Source: JBJEQG01 sp051881635
GTDB taxonomy: Bacteria > Bacillota > Clostridia > Oscillospirales > Acutalibacteraceae
Direction of reading: 5' to 3'
DNA: 38,716 bases
Assembly: GCA_051881635.1 (NCBI GenBank)
Contig: JBJEQG010000144.1
Location: 1-38,716 of the forward strand
The translations under genes and the position numbers were made by a program. Positions 38,172 through 38,716 of this stretch are shown here, in pieces; position 1 is the first letter of the stretch; the number at the start of each line of letters is the position of its first letter. The notes below the pieces were generated by a model. That model worked only from the letters and a program-made list of their open reading frames with translations. It did no database searches and was not told the DNA's origin.

Positions 38172-38525
38172 TTGACTTACGAAGAAATTTTTGAACAATC
38201 CAAAGCGTATATTCTTAGCAACGATATTGAGGGTATTGAGGGCAATTTGGCAATCGAAATTGATATTGTCGGCGAGGGCGGCGGTTCATTCTATATCGAA
38301 CTCAAAAACGGCAAGCTGTCAGTTGAACCCTATGAATACTATAACCGTGACTGTAAATTTCTTGTCAGCGGTGCGGACTTCCTCAGTATGTGTGCAGGAA
38401 CACTTGACCCTGTTGTTGCCTTTACAAAGGGGAAACTCAAAGTTGAAGGCAATATTGAGAAAGCATTGGAATTTTCTAAGATTGTCAATAAGGTAAAGAA
38501 AAAAGCGGCAAAGCGTGAAAAATAA
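38172..38525 (+). CDS. SCP2-type sterol/lipid-binding protein
   Basis: This 117-residue protein starts with TTG at 38172, 8 nt after AAGGAGA. It has the SCP2 fold pattern: a first helix, paired strands LAIEIDIVGEGGGSFYIELKNGKLSV, then CKFLVSGADFLSMCAGTLDPVVAFTKGKLKVEGNIEKALEFSKI, the most conserved part of SCP2 domains (DFLxMxxGxLDPxxAFxxGKLKVxGDxxxA). It carries no signal peptide and ends in a lysine-rich tail. SCP2 domains bind acyl chains or lipids, so it may hold the product or substrate of the preceding enzymes. It lies 13 bp after the ligase gene and before a strong terminator. Confidence 0.93.
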   Translation: MTYEEIFEQSKAYILSNDIEGIEGNLAIEIDIVGEGGGSFYIELKNGKLSVEPYEYYNRDCKFLVSGADFLSMCAGTLDPVVAFTKGKLKVEGNIEKALEFSKIVNKVKKKAAKREK

Positions 38526-38549
38526 TAAATTCATGGTCGCAACTTGAAT

Positions 38550-38592
38550 AAAGGTTCTGTCGGAAGATACTTTTTCGACAGAACCTTTTGTA
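38550..38592 (+). terminator. Terminator of the acyl-transfer gene set
   Basis: AAAGGTTCTGTCG (38550-38562) pairs perfectly with CGACAGAACCTTT (38576-38588) around a 13-nt loop, followed by T-rich sequence. Confidence 0.9.
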
Positions 38593-38640
38593 TTTTGTTT
38601 TTCCTTTTCTAAAAAAATATGTTATAATATTTTAAAATTA

Positions 38641-38716
38641 AAGTTTAGGTCAAGCCTTTTCAAAGGCTTGCGGTTTCCAAAGGCAGAGCCTTTGGTGGAG
38701 GTTTGGAGGCAACGCC
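38641..38716. repeat. Palindromic intergenic repeat, copy D, cut by the window end
   Basis: CAAGCCTTT with AAAGGCTTG (38651-38670) and CCAAAGGC with GCCTTTGG (38677-38695) form two hairpins in a row. The second shares its arms with the first hairpin of the array before purD. The sequence up to 38680 matches the shorter copy at 32971. The element continues past the window end. Confidence 0.75.

Noticed and set aside
1..38716. CRISPR array, prophage or insertion sequence
   Set aside because: No regularly spaced repeats, transposase, integrase or phage structural genes are present; repeats found are isolated palindromes.

Overview
The window looks like a chromosomal segment of a low-GC, spore-forming Clostridia bacterium, probably near the Ruminococcaceae/Oscillospiraceae. 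The evidence is AT-rich DNA with strong Shine-Dalgarno sites and textbook TTGACA/TATAAT promoters, a BofA-type sporulation protein, a Gram-positive surface protein with an LPXTG-like tail, a Fe-S type PurF, and IMP synthesis by separate PurO-like and AICAR-formyltransferase proteins instead of fused PurH. The family assignment is inference. Two runs of exactly 100 N (8651-8750 and 10090-10189) are scaffold gaps, both inside one gene.

Layout. 1-4419: NAD synthetase, malic enzyme and homoserine acetyltransferase, each with its own promoter. 4480-6790: small or unusual proteins, namely a 54-residue orphan, a cupin-GNAT fusion and two membrane proteins. 6947-12455: an apparent operon of rlmB, a very long protein built on a catalytically degenerate P-type ATPase scaffold, rpe and a DUF5662 protein. 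12520-13386: an isochorismatase-like hydrolase and a small protein with a double-glycine-type leader. 13629-13781: tRNA-Gln and tRNA-Pro. 13865-16237 (minus): an ATP-grasp, an HD-domain and a SIMPL protein. 16334-18900: BofA, DUF4364, NfeD and an SPFH protein. 19127-26276: a purine operon, purE-F-M-N, PurO-like, AICAR formyltransferase, purD. 26507-29559 (minus): a membrane GGDEF protein and a MATE exporter, followed by tRNA-Ser. 30147-32894: a large cell-surface protein. 33028-38525: a TetR regulator divergent from a five-gene set.

The best candidate for an undescribed system is that last block: alpha/beta hydrolase, stand-alone condensation-domain-like acyltransferase, free acyl carrier protein, AMP-forming acyl ligase and SCP2-type lipid-binding protein. 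It sits behind a promoter carrying a perfect palindrome and ends at a strong terminator. It looks like a minimal acyl-activation and transfer pathway; the product is unknown. Within it, a 119-bp nested inverted-repeat element separates a perfect Shine-Dalgarno site from the ligase start codon.

Other points of interest are the pseudo-P-type ATPase with a disordered N-terminal half of about 650 residues, Shine-Dalgarno sequences embedded in terminator-like hairpins that overlap promoters (nadE and the 54-residue ORF), and palindromic intergenic repeats at four places.
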